Positions 48,454 through 58,862 of a DNA stretch of 64,000 bases are shown here, in pieces (the first letter of the stretch is position 1; each line of letters opens with the position of its first letter). Under the pieces are notes generated by a model. The model was given only the letters and a program-made list of their open reading frames with translations. It did not search any database and was not told the origin of the DNA. A program made the translations under genes and the position numbers. The DNA lies in the NCBI RefSeq assembly GCF_910592395.1, contig NC_088321.1, forward strand, positions 13,206,001 to 13,270,000, read 5' to 3'. Source of the DNA: Lineus longissimus. Taxonomy: Eukaryota > Nemertea > Pilidiophora > Heteronemertea > Lineidae.

Positions 48454-49335
48454 TTAACTTAAAAAATAAAACAAACTCCCAACCACTGAATAGAGTAGGA
48501 ATTTGATTGTATCCTGGGAGTCGGTCTCTGTTTTACCAAGTTTACTAGTCTTGGTTGTAACAGGAGTCTTACCAAGCTCAGTACTGTGATCAACATGACT
48601 GTGATCAACACGACTGTGAACGACAGGTTTCTTACCACCAGTCTTCACACCAATAGCATTAGTTTCAACTCTTATTTTCTTCACACTTGAACCTTCCATC
48701 ATTGAAGGAGACCAAATCTTTTTATCATTAATGTCTTTTTTACCAGGTTTTAAGTGTTTTGGAGCAACTAAGATGTTGTTATTGTAATTCTTGATCTTAC
48801 CAATCTTAAGGATCATGTCAGATCCAATTATGTACAATCCTGGAGCTATTACGTATTCTAATCTTGTATGAGTGTCAGACAATGCTTTCTGGTACCTAGC
48901 AATTGAAGTTGGGATATCCACGTGTTGGTCAATTGAATCTTGTAAGAGTTTAAAGAATTGCTTCTGTGCGTCCAATTCAGTTCGAATTATCGCTGTCCTT
49001 GCTTCAGCCTGGGCTCCAAAAATACAGTAAACATAAGTTCTTATGCTGTCGTTGAGTCTAACAATTCCAGGCTCAGTTAAGCTCTTCTTATCACACTTAA
49101 TGAAGTATTTCCAACCATCATCATTCTGAACAATTCTCTCTATCTTAGGTATGTGTAACGATTCAGCAAATGTGTAATGTTTATCAGGCAAAGCATGGTG
49201 GTCTCTATGATCTATGAATCCATTTCTGTGAACTCCATAACCCATAAAACATGTTGTTCCCATACCATAATTGTCTCCTTTCTTTGTCTGTAGATACATT
49301 AAATCCATTACATAATCTGAAAAATTCTGTTGCAC
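48454..49335 (-). CDS. Orphan intronless ORF of unknown function with C-terminal membrane segment
   Basis: A 293-codon open frame; the first ATG is codon 10 (49,308), giving 284 residues. I do not recognise it. The middle contains a likely helical region (around residues 105-150, rich in A, E, Q, K). A basic, threonine/serine-rich low-complexity stretch follows (residues ~215-275, with HSRVDHSHVDHSTELG). The protein ends in a short hydrophobic segment (FLLYSVVGSLFYFLS), like a tail anchor. An in-frame TAA lies four codons before the GTG at 49,335. Other frames just upstream look coding-like (for example LTDDAFKSAIKNHYS), so this may be the 3' part of a longer, frameshifted gene. Lack of introns and AT-rich codons unlike its neighbours would fit an inserted (element- or virus-derived) gene, but nothing identifies a source. 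Confidence 0.35.
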   Translation of the reverse strand: MQQNFSDYVMDLMYLQTKKGDNYGMGTTCFMGYGVHRNGFIDHRDHHALPDKHYTFAESLHIPKIERIVQNDDGWKYFIKCDKKSLTEPGIVRLNDSIRTYVYCIFGAQAEARTAIIRTELDAQKQFFKLLQDSIDQHVDIPTSIARYQKALSDTHTRLEYVIAPGLYIIGSDMILKIGKIKNYNNNILVAPKHLKPGKKDINDKKIWSPSMMEGSSVKKIRVETNAIGVKTGGKKPVVHSRVDHSHVDHSTELGKTPVTTKTSKLGKTETDSQDTIKFLLYSVVGSLFYFLS

Positions 49336-50380
49336 TGTAGTGATTTTTTATAGCAGATTTAAATGCATCATCCGTGAGTGTAGTATTCCGTGTTATCCTC
49401 TATTTTTGTAGTAATAGGGAAAGGCGTTGGGGTGGTTTTAGGGTTTATACTTTAGCCATTCTTAGTGGTTTTGCTCCAAATAATATTGCCGAAATATATT
49501 ATTACCTAGATTCCTACCAGCGCCTTTCCTACCAGCACCATGGGCATGGATCTACCAATCCGTGGCTAGGTCGGTCTGGTGCCCAGCTTGTGATTGCAAA
49601 TAGGCCGACTGTAACAACTCAGCCTAATAAAAAGCCCAACAGTACAATAATGAACGTTTTTCTTTTCGTCTGTAGAGTGCAACCTCAGGATGTCTGGGGC
49701 AAGGTCAAACAAAAAGTCAAAAATACTGCAAGTCAAAAAGTCAATGGTCACTGGACATCACTTCCCAGTCGTTCATATAAACTTAAGAGATATAAAGATA
49801 TCAAGCTCTTTGCCAAAGACTTTCATCAAAGATTATTCTTTGCTGACTTTAAGTTGTCAGTTGGGCTTGCGTTCTCGGTCTTGATGCATTGGCCTTTGGT
49901 CCGATATTGGCATTTGGTACTGGGAGTCGGTAGCAGACATCCCAAAATGTGTAGGCCTATCTCGAAACGGGACCTATCACTGGTCACAATGCATATGCAA
50001 AATAGAATAATCTATTGTAGGTTCAAGTGTAACATTTTTGATAGTCCCAGGATAGATAGTTCCTGGGACAACGGATTCTATAATGCACTTTTAATCTTTG
50101 TCTGCATTGTTGAATGTCAACAGTCTATATTGAATCATACTTTAATCTATCATCAACAATAGGGAAGGCCACTTTCTCGAGGGGATATTTAATACAATGT
50201 AAGAAAGTGGCCTTTGGAGAGATTATGCAGGTGCAAGCCATTTGGTGCCTTACAGAGTGCACTTCGAAGGGTGTGGAGAACAAGGGCCTTGCTGCCTTCA
50301 GATTAAGTCTTGCAAATTAATTTATCTGAAAGGCACTGTTTGGATGGCCATATGATGACAGCCATAAAATTCCAGGTATG
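49336..50380. other. Stretch without a recognisable gene
   Basis: Two overlapping plus-strand open frames occur here, but their products resemble nothing I know and no splice context supports them. The minus strand has short coding-like pieces (for example GAGRKGAGRNLGNN near 49,510-49,545) broken by stops, possibly remnants of the orphan ORF's upstream part. Confidence 0.4.
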
Positions 50381-50717
50381 GAAATCCATCCCATTCCAGA
50401 CTATCTATGAATTGTTTATGGAGAAGGCTAACAGGAAACGAATACAGCCATAGACTAGTTATTGTAATTGTATTTTATTCACACAAATTTTTACACAATG
50501 TATTAATCACAAGGTCTGTTTCCATACATACTCGAACTTGCTTAAAACTCAATCAAAGAAGAGGAAACCAAACTCTCCATACACATGAGACTAAGACTGG
50601 TCGCCTTTTTGAATCATCGATAACTGATTTAACAGGAGAATACAACAGTTATATTCTCTTGACCTAATCTGTATTTTCACACAACATTTCTGCCCAGCGA
50701 TCAAACACTGCAATGTA

Positions 50718-51313
50718 TTAATTAATCTTGGACATATCAACCTGTGCACCACTCGAGTTTTCCTTCTCTACCCTAACATGCCTTGCTTGAGACATGTCAT
50801 CGTATGACTCACTTTTTACACTCACCTGATCTATAGGAGATATGACACTTGTTCCACTTTTTATATTGGCCAACTCTACAGGAGAAATGTCACATGGTTC
50901 GCTTTTGATATCAACCAGGTCAATAGGAAACAAGTTATCTGGCGCACTTAACACCTTGGTTCGTCTATTAACGGACACATGTCATCTGGCTCACATTTGA
51001 CATTGTCATGTTCTGTAGGATACATGTCACATAGTCCATATATTTGTAAGACATAATCTTGTTCTAGAAGAGACACGTCAAATGGCACAATTTTCACATT
51101 GGCCTGTTCTATAGAAGATATGTCACATGGCTCACTTTTGACATTGGTCTGTACATTAGGAGACACGTCAGTTCGATCACATTTGACATTGGTCTGTTCT
51201 GTAGGTGACATATCAGATTGACATAGTCCCCTTTGGAAAACTCTAACTCTGTAGGTGGCAGGTTGACGGCCCCACTGTTGACATTTCTCTCCTTGGTAAC
51301 ATGAACAGCCCGT
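50718..51313 (-). pseudogene. Finger-less third copy of the zinc-finger gene
   Basis: Homologous to the C-terminal tail of the two intact zinc-finger genes: pieces reading NVKSEPCDIS, DIKSEPCDISPVELANIKSG and SSGAQVDMSKI can be followed in order. The frame changes at least twice (near 50,960 and 51,210), and the last part stops early (MSKIN then stop, where intact copies read MSKIDEYIAVFDRW). Its 3' flank (50,380-50,717) also matches those of the intact copies. At about 51,313 homology stops inside the VHVTEE coding motif and the sequence jumps to the distal 3' flank of copy A. All zinc fingers are therefore missing, as expected from unequal recombination. Confidence 0.85.
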
Positions 51314-51510
51314 ACATTACAGCCTACTGAAGTGAATTGCTGCCTTACAAGGTATGCAAAGGAGCAAGCCACTGGCTTTGGAGGGATCATTTTCAGGTTC
51401 AAGACACCGCGGCCGCCATCTGGAGTGTAATATGGAAGGGTGGTTCCCCTAGGACGGGGTCAAGACAGGTGACTTGGTTGTCATGTTTGTAGATCAATAC
51501 GAAACTAGAA
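51314..51510. repeat. Distal 3' flank segment shared by the zinc-finger units
   Basis: CATTACAGCCTACTGAAGTG and the following ~190 bases match 58,072-58,560 (same order: AGGAGCAAGCCACTG, GCGGCCGCCATCT, GACTTGGTTGTC). It belongs to the copy A repeat unit and is shorter here than in copy B. Confidence 0.75.
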
Positions 51511-52359
51511 TTGTCAGTTGAGTCTTTGCAGACTCTGGAGTCTCCGCCTCATATGCACACAGCCATGCATGTTGACAAAAACAAAACAAAAACATCGCAC
51601 TTTCACTGATAAAGGCAACATAAAGTGTCCAGAAGGGAAGAACACATTCTTGAAACTCAGCTGCTTTAATTCACTGCCGTTTTTTCTTATTTCATAGCCC
51701 ATAAACTCCAAATATTAGGTTTTATAGAAAAATGCTTCGATGGTGTAGACTAGTCCCTGGTCTTTATCCGTTACGTTCCTCCATATGTGCAGCCAATATG
51801 TAATACACATAACGCGGGGCACCAGTCATCGTGCCGGTATGGCGAGGTTTATTGGTTAAAAATTTACATGTATTGCGCTATGCATGCCCATAGCACTTTC
51901 GCGGCTGTTACCCAGATTGACTTCTTAATTCATGGACACCCTCGTTTTATCGATGTTTTGCAATGCATTGCCGTGTTCATGTACATATGAAGCTTTCACC
52001 TGGGGACGAGAGTTTGCTGGCATAATTTCTTGAGGAGAATAATACCCTAATACAAAAGTCTCAGCCGATGGCGGAGACTAATTCCTTGTATGGAAATCCT
52101 TCTCATTCCAGACTATTTACCGGTACAAATTGTTTATGGAGAAGGCTGACAAGAAATGAATACAGCCATAGTTTAGTTATTTTTATTTTATTTTATACAC
52201 TCAAGCTTTTACACAATGTACCAATCACGTGGTCTATTTCCATGCATCCTCAAACTCAATAAAAAAAGAGGAAACCAAACTCTCCATACACATGAGACTA
52301 AGACTGGTCGCCTTTTTGACGGATTTACCAGGAGAATACAACAGTTTTATTCTCTTGAC
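51511..52359. other. 3' flank of zinc-finger copy A
   Basis: 51,511-52,070 shows no gene. 52,090-52,359 matches 58,571-58,862 and 50,385-50,717 and is the probable 3' UTR region of the zinc-finger genes. TTTATTTTATT at 52,181-52,194 supplies minus-strand AATAAA polyadenylation signals. Confidence 0.55.
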
Positions 52360-55300
52360 CTAATCTGTATTTTCACACAACATTTCTGCCCAGCGATCAA
52401 ACACTGCAATGTATTCATCAATCTTGGACATATCGACCTGGGCACCACTGGAGTTTTCCTGCTCTACCCTAACATGTCCTGCTTGAGACATGTCATCCCC
52501 CAGACCTACAGGAGATGTTGCACTTGTTCCACTCTTCATATTGGCCAACTCTACAGGAGAAATGTCACATGGTTCGCTTTTGATATCAACCTGCTCAATA
52601 GGAGACAAGTTATCTGGCTCACTTATCACCTTGGCCTGTTCGAAAGGACACTTGTCACCTGGTTCACCTTTGACATTGGCCTGATCTGTAGGATATATGT
52701 CACATGGTCCAACTACCTGAATGATATATCCCTGCTCTTGAAGAGACAAGTCACATTGCTCACTTTTGACATTGGCGCCCTCTTTAGGAAATGCGCCGTC
52801 AAACGGCTCACCTTTGACATCTGCCTGCTTAACAGGAGACATGTTACCTGACATTTCACACGGTCTCACTACCTCTATGATATAACCCTGCTCTTGAAGA
52901 GACATGTCACACTGCTTACTTTTTACATTGACCTGCTCTTGAAGAGACAAGTCACATGGCTCACTTTTGACATTGGCCCCCTCTTTAGGAAATGCGTCGA
53001 ACGGCTCACCTTTGACCTTTCCCTGCTTAGAAGGAGACATGTTACCTAACATATCACACGGTCTCACTACCTCTATGATATAACCCTGCACTAGAAGAGA
53101 CATGTCACACTGCTTACTTTTGACATTGGTCTGTTCTATAGGAGATGTGTTACATGGCTCACTTTTGACATTGGACTGTTCTATAGGAGATGTGTTACAT
53201 GGCTCACTTTTGACATTGGACTGTTCTATAGGAGATGTGTTACATGGCTCACTTTTGACATTGGACTGTTCTATAGGAGATGTGTTACATGGCTTACTTT
53301 TGACATTGGACTGTTCTATAGGAGATGTGTTACATGGCTTACTTTTGACATTGGACTGTTCTATAGGAGATGTGTTACATGGTTCACTTTTGACATTGGA
53401 CTGTTCTATAGGAGATGTGTTACATGGCAGGTTGAAGGCCCCACTGTTGACATTTCTCTCCTCTGTAACATGAACAGAACGTATGTCTAGTTCAGCCCTG
53501 GACTGCCCTGTAGCAGATGTGAGGGCTGGTTCAACACTTCCATCAGACTGGTCGGCAGCAAAGATGTCAATGAGTTGACTTTTAACATTTCCAAGCTGAT
53601 TAGAATTATGATCAATCGAATCTCGTTTCACACCCAGCCGCAAAACTTCATAATCTTCTCTTTTGGCAGTACCCAGACCAACAGTTTCATTCCCATTGAT
53701 AACAGTAATTTTTGCAGCAGCATCCTTGATATCCATGTCCAAACACCCGACTGCAGCAGGCAACTTTGATACCTCACTCTCAGGCTCTCTGCTGATCAAA
53801 CATTCATTCGTCGCAGAACTTGCAGGGACTGGGTTTTGTCCATTTGGAGAATTATTGTTATTTGAAGGACCAGTTAATACTACTGCATCTTCTCCCACAT
53901 CAGTTTGCTCACAACGAGACCTTGAACGAGAACTTTTCATAGCTTTGCCACTTTTTGACTTTAACCGTTTATCCTTGCCGGGACTTGCATCAGACACCTT
54001 GCGAGTATTACGAGAAGTATCATTGTGGCTGCGTTTATGTTTTTGTAAGCCAGACTCACTCTTAAAGGTTTTATGACAATATTTACAGTTGAAGCTGAGT
54101 TGGAATAGTTCGTCTCCTGCATGAACATGACTATGACTGACAAGAGCCTGCTTTGAGAAAAATGATCTCTCACATTGTACACATCTGAACGGTCTTTCTC
54201 CTGTGTGAATACGCTCATGATTCAAAAGACTTCCACTGCGTGAAAATAATTTCTCACAATACTTGCACTGGAATGGTTTTTCTCCAGTGTGAATACGCTC
54301 ATGAATGAATAGATATCCCTTCTGTGGAAATGATTTATAACAATATTTGCATTGGAATGGTTTTTCTCCTGTGTGGATACGCTCATGAGTCAATCGATGT
54401 CCCTTCTGTGAAAATGATTTCTCACAATATTTGCACTGGAATGGTTTTTTTCCAGTGTGAATACGTCCATGAATCAATAGATTTCCCTTCTGTGGAAATG
54501 ATTTATCACAAAATTTGCACTGGAATGGTTTTTCTCCTGTGTGGATACGCTCATGAGTCAATAGATGTCCATTCTGTGAAAATTGTTTCTCACAACACTT
54601 GCACTTGAATGGTTTTTCTCCAGTGTGAATACGTCCATGAGTCAATAGATGTCCCTTCTGTGAAAATGATTTCTCACAATATTTGCACTGGAATGGTTTT
54701 TTTCCAGTGTGAATACGTCCATGAGTCAAAAGATATCCCTTCTGTGAAAATGATTTCTTACAATATTGGCATTGGAATGGCTTTTCTCCTGTGTGAAAAC
54801 GCTCATGAGCCAATAGACTTCCACTCCGTGAAAACGATTTCTCACAATATTTGCACTGGAATGGTTTTTCTCCTGTGTGCTTACGAATATGCATTACAAG
54901 ACCTTGCTTAGTTACAAATGATTTCTCACATTGTACACATCTGAATGGTTTTTCTCCAGTGTGAACACGTTCATGATTCAAAATATTCCTCTTCCCTGAA
55001 AATGATTTCCCACAATATTTGCATTTGAATGGTTTTTCTCCTGTGTGAATACGCTCATGCGTCAATAGACTGTCACTCCGTGAAAACAATTTCTCACAAT
55101 ATTTGCACTGGAATGGTTTTTCTCCTGTGTGCTTACGAATATGTATTACAAGCCTTTGCCGAGTTACAAATGATTTCTCACATTGCACACATCTGAATCG
55201 TTTTTCTCCAGTGTGAACACGACGTTCATGAGTCACTAGACATCCCGTCTGTGAAAACGATTTCTCACAATAAATGCATTTGTGTGGCTTTTCTCCTGAG

Positions 55301-55722
55301 TGGATACGCTCATGAGTCAATAGATGTCCATTCTGTGAAAATTGTTTCTCACAATACTTGCACTTGAATGGTTTTTCTCCAGTGTGAATACGTCCATGAG
55401 TCAATAGATGTCTCTTCTGTAAAAATGATTTCTCACAATATTTGCATTGGAATGGTTTTCCTCCATTGTTCTGGCATATGTGTTGTATAAGCTTTTGCTT
55501 GGTTACAAATGATTTCTCACATAGCAGACATCTCAATGGTTTTTCTCCAGTATGAATACGTTTATGAGACAAAAGATTCCTCTTACCTGAAAATGATTTC
55601 TCACAATATTGGCATTGGAATGGTTTTTCTCCTGTATGAATGCAAATATGTCTTACAAGACTTTGCTTGGTCAAAAATGATTTCTCGCATTGTACACAAG
55701 TGAGGGATGATTTTGGTGCCAT
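52360..55722 (-). CDS. C2H2 zinc-finger protein, copy A (20 fingers, VKSEP-repeat tail)
   Basis: Likely a nuclear sequence-specific DNA-binding regulator. I start it at the ATG at 55,722 (MAPKSSLTCVQC); the open frame extends 28 codons further but without an ATG. The product is 1,120 residues from one exon. Twenty C2H2 fingers joined by TGEKP linkers run from about residue 8 to 600. Finger 3 has lost its last ligand (HICQN) and its linker (NGGKP). A basic stretch (KDKRLKSKSGKAMKSSRSRS) looks like a nuclear signal. The C-terminal 400 residues contain seven 15-residue units of CNTSPIEQSNVKSEP type and related VKGEP/IKSEP motifs, which fit the SUMO-acceptor consensus. No KRAB, BTB, SCAN or ZAD domain is seen. 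It lies 6.5 kb from its paralogue, same strand. Confidence 0.95.
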   Translation of the reverse strand: MAPKSSLTCVQCEKSFLTKQSLVRHICIHTGEKPFQCQYCEKSFSGKRNLLSHKRIHTGEKPLRCLLCEKSFVTKQKLIQHICQNNGGKPFQCKYCEKSFLQKRHLLTHGRIHTGEKPFKCKYCEKQFSQNGHLLTHERIHSGEKPHKCIYCEKSFSQTGCLVTHERRVHTGEKRFRCVQCEKSFVTRQRLVIHIRKHTGEKPFQCKYCEKLFSRSDSLLTHERIHTGEKPFKCKYCGKSFSGKRNILNHERVHTGEKPFRCVQCEKSFVTKQGLVMHIRKHTGEKPFQCKYCEKSFSRSGSLLAHERFHTGEKPFQCQYCKKSFSQKGYLLTHGRIHTGKKPFQCKYCEKSFSQKGHLLTHGRIHTGEKPFKCKCCEKQFSQNGHLLTHERIHTGEKPFQCKFCDKSFPQKGNLLIHGRIHTGKKPFQCKYCEKSFSQKGHRLTHERIHTGEKPFQCKYCYKSFPQKGYLFIHERIHTGEKPFQCKYCEKLFSRSGSLLNHERIHTGERPFRCVQCERSFFSKQALVSHSHVHAGDELFQLSFNCKYCHKTFKSESGLQKHKRSHNDTSRNTRKVSDASPGKDKRLKSKSGKAMKSSRSRSRCEQTDVGEDAVVLTGPSNNNNSPNGQNPVPASSATNECLISREPESEVSKLPAAVGCLDMDIKDAAAKITVINGNETVGLGTAKREDYEVLRLGVKRDSIDHNSNQLGNVKSQLIDIFAADQSDGSVEPALTSATGQSRAELDIRSVHVTEERNVNSGAFNLPCNTSPIEQSNVKSEPCNTSPIEQSNVKSKPCNTSPIEQSNVKSKPCNTSPIEQSNVKSEPCNTSPIEQSNVKSEPCNTSPIEQSNVKSEPCNTSPIEQTNVKSKQCDMSLLVQGYIIEVVRPCDMLGNMSPSKQGKVKGEPFDAFPKEGANVKSEPCDLSLQEQVNVKSKQCDMSLQEQGYIIEVVRPCEMSGNMSPVKQADVKGEPFDGAFPKEGANVKSEQCDLSLQEQGYIIQVVGPCDIYPTDQANVKGEPGDKCPFEQAKVISEPDNLSPIEQVDIKSEPCDISPVELANMKSGTSATSPVGLGDDMSQAGHVRVEQENSSGAQVDMSKIDEYIAVFDRWAEMLCENTD

Positions 55723-55998
55723 CCTAGTGCTCAAAGGGGCACAATAATTAGGCCAATACAAGTCCACTTCTTTGAAACATCTAACATAGATCTCGCACTG
55801 CGTCAATCACCTTCTTTGCCCATTCAAAATATTCCGCTACTCGATCATCCGTCCGACCAACTGGGGTCGTCAATCAAGGTCACAGAGATTGTACAGTATA
55901 TCTGCTAATTTTAAGAGTTTCACACGATTCAACAAATCGAAGACGTTTCCGCACCTGTTTTGGTAGTAATTTATCATCAGTGATCTCTGCCACGACAC
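55723..55998 (-). other. 5' untranslated part of zinc-finger copy A with splice acceptor
   Basis: An acceptor (TTTATTTGCAG) at 55,999 precedes this stretch, which has stops in all frames before the ATG at 55,722. One frame opens with VVAEITDDKLLPKQ after the acceptor but stops before the ATG. I read it as 5' UTR; the stretch is almost identical before copy B. Confidence 0.5.
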
Positions 55999-56257
55999 CT
56001 GCAAATAAAAAGGATTATAGACAGGTACAAATTGTTTTGTTTGAATTGTTTAATGAAAGCCAAAATACTTCTAACAGATTGCGTTTACATCTTTTTACAA
56101 GATAACCATGAACCAGGTTTCAAACCCTAATCATATGAATTTTGGATGAACGCTACAATAGCAACCGGCATCATTTTGGGTTTTTGATCGGGCACGAAAT
56201 CCACCATTTGGATTAATTTGATAAAATGATATTAGAATTAATGATATACATGTATAA

Positions 56258-56405
56258 AGTAGAACCTCTCTATTAAGGACACCCTCGAGATTGATAAGTG
56301 CTGTACCTAATCATGTGACTAGAGAGGTGCCTGATTAGACACAGGTCTAATTGAATTTGGGACCAAAACTAGTGTCCTTCATACAGTGGTTGTCCCCAAG
56401 AGAGG
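56258..56405. mobile_element. AGTAGAACC...GGACACC MITE-like repeat, copy 3
   Basis: AGTAGAACCTCTCTATTAAG then GGACACCCTC at the left; GTGTCCTTCATACAGTGGTT and GAGAGGTA at the right. Related to 33,631 and 34,936. Its homologue in the copy B unit is at 63,478. Confidence 0.55.
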
Positions 56406-56489
56406 TATTCGATATCAAGGGAGGATCCACTACATATGATTTCCTTCCGCCCGAGATAAACGAATCTACGCAGATGGAGGACCTCACCA

Positions 56490-56750
56490 GATTCTTAAAA
56501 AGGTGGGAATCAGATTATGAGCAGTTTCACCACATGGGAATTAGACTATGAAAGATCAATATCAGTGTCAGGGGGTAGGGATCAGATTATAAATGATGTC
56601 AGCATGCAAGAATCGGGAAATGATAGAATAAGCAGGGGGCGGGGATTAGATTATGAATAGTGTCAGCATTTGAGAATTAGATTATGAATGGTGTTATGGT
56701 GCAGGAATCAGATTATGAATGGTGACAGGGAGTGGGAATCAGATCAACAC
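56490..56750. repeat. GGAATCAGATTATGAATGGTG repeats, copy A unit
   Basis: Five to seven degenerate units of about 30-45 bases built on GAATCAGATTATGAATGGTG. The same array, with fewer units, lies at 63,745-63,950. Confidence 0.7.
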
Positions 56751-58061
56751 CTGCAACGATTATGAAAGGGTTACACTAAATGTTAATAATTTGAAATATG
56801 TAATTGGATTTGAAAATTTCCCATTGCGTAAATACACATGAATAAAAGTGCCTGTAACTACCGTTGTCAAGACAGCTATCCAAAAACTTAATTCGTATGC
56901 ATAAATACTACCATATGGCCTTGTGTATAACTGCATTTTCATTTTCCTTGACCACCAGTTAAAGAATGCATTATACCTTTAAAAAAACAGTCTCAGCTGG
57001 TTGAGATTATCCGTTGCCTCGTTCTATGCCATTAAACTTTTAAAGGGATACACCATTCGTGTTCAATATATTTACTGGTGATACAGGAAAATAGAAATAG
57101 AAAATGGATATAGTAATGCAATTATAATGCAGGCCAATGGTCAGATGTCTGACATTGTTTGAAATTTCACAAGCGTTTACGGTAGATATAGAAGATAACT
57201 GCGGTGTGCGCGCCGTGTTCAGATATACATGTAGTGTTCTCATTCATGCCAAACAGTTCAGTTGAGTTGAAGCTTTATAGGCTTGTGACTCTAGGTTACA
57301 GATAGGTTGAAGTTTTGAGAAATCTTTTGAGATGACTTAGTATAGTAGTAATCGTTGTTGCAAATGTGACAACCGAGATTGCACAATGGAGGCCTACGGT
57401 ACTGGAATGCCTTCTATTCTTTTACGTATTTTATCAGTGGTGGGTGTTTGTTAGTCGATGGGGGGGGGGGGGGGCATGACCGTGGGAGGATTTCAACGTT
57501 GTAAAACCTCAGTCAAAGTGATAGTGCTGCAGGTAAACATGCCATGCATATGTGCAAAGCAATCTTCTGATCGTGAGATACGCCTCCTGTTCCTCTAGTC
57601 AAATGCCAATCAAAAACCAGGAATATTGTAATTTTTCAGGGACACCCGGTAGCCAAGTTTAACGTGCACCACACTAGTCTCTAGTTATTACGGCTGATAT
57701 AGCATATATATAGATAAACGATGGAATTATGAGGTTACCAAAAGGATGAGTGATACACGGAGTAGCGTCTTTATTATCTCCTACGCTGATCTTTATGTTT
57801 GATCGCTGCGAAATTGGCACATTTTATCAAAATTAAAACAATAATAGGATTTCATCATATCGTAGTTGAGTAATTGGTTCACAGATGGCACTTTGGGATT
57901 ACCGTAAGGGTTTTGGAAAGTGATGAAGCGGTCTATCTGAGTCTTGCCAGCCAAGACACTTTACTGTTTTTTCTTCGGGACACACTAGCTCACATTTCAA
58001 GCAATAATCGCGCATTAATATCAAGTGATATTTTGACTCAGAGAGGGGCCTTTGGAGGGGT
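56751..58061. other. Region between zinc-finger units without a recognisable gene
   Basis: AT-rich. It contains a 14-base poly-G run at about 57,461-57,474. No conserved reading frame found. Confidence 0.4.
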
Positions 58062-58862
58062 CAGGAGCAAGCCATTACAGCCTACTGAAGTGAATTGCTG
58101 CCTCACAAGGTGTGCAAAGGAGCAAGCCACTGACTGCCTCACACTCACAGTGTGGTATTTGGAGGGGTCACTTTCAGGTGCTAGACACTGCGGCCGCCAT
58201 CTAGTGTGTCCTATGGGAAGGGTGGTTCCTTGTGGTCAGAAGAAAGCCACTGGCTGTCTTCTAGTGTGTCCTTTGGAGGTGGAAGGAGCAAACCGCTTGC
58301 TTAACGATTGTGGCTCATTGGGGGTCAAGAGAAAGTCACTCCTGGAGGAGTGGATCGACGGAGGAGCAAACCACTTGCTGCCTTCTGAAATGCCTTTCGA
58401 AGGGGTCAGGAGCTAGCCTCTTGTTGGGTGTCCTATATGAAGGAGCTAAGGAGCTAAACACTTGCTGTATTACAGAGTGTCCTTTGAGCGGGCAGGTTAC
58501 AAATTGCCCTTCGGACACGGTCAAGACAAGTGACTTGGTTGTCTTGTTTGTAGATCATCAATACAAAATTCCTTGTATGGAAATCCATCTCATTCCAGAC
58601 TATTTACCGGTACAAATTGTTTATGGAGAAGGCTGACAAGAAATGAATACAGCCATAGTTTAGTTCTTTTTATTTTATTGTATTCACTCAAGCTTTTACA
58701 CAATGTATTAATCTCATGGTCTGTTTCCATACATACACGGACATGCTAAAAACTCAATAAAAAAGAGGAAACCAAACTCTCCATACACATGAGACTAAGT
58801 CTGGTCGCCTTCTTGAATCATCGATATTTAACAGGAGAATACAACAGTTAAATTCGCTTCAC
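58062..58862. repeat. Distal and proximal 3' flank of zinc-finger copy B
   Basis: 58,072-58,560 consists of diverged short repeats (CTTTGGAGG, GGAGCAAGCCACT, CTAGTGTGTCC), part of which recurs at 51,314-51,510. 58,571-58,862 matches the 3' flanks of copies A and C. A plus-strand open frame across it follows the repeats and is not credible as a gene. Minus-strand AATAAA lies near 58,670-58,680. Confidence 0.6.

Noticed and set aside
49374-50162. 262-codon plus-strand open frame
   Set aside because: Unusually long but with no recognisable motif, no signal or domain structure, and no splice or polyadenylation support. The antisense frames look no better, so I leave it uncalled.
53102-53473. Plus-strand repetitive frame over the zinc-finger tail (also 59,650)
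   Set aside because: Antisense shadow of the 45-bp CNTSPIEQSNVKSEP repeat of the minus-strand genes.
57874-58416. 180-codon plus-strand frame
   Set aside because: Runs across short repeats in the 3' flank of zinc-finger copy B; partly shared with 51,314-51,510 where the frame is not kept.
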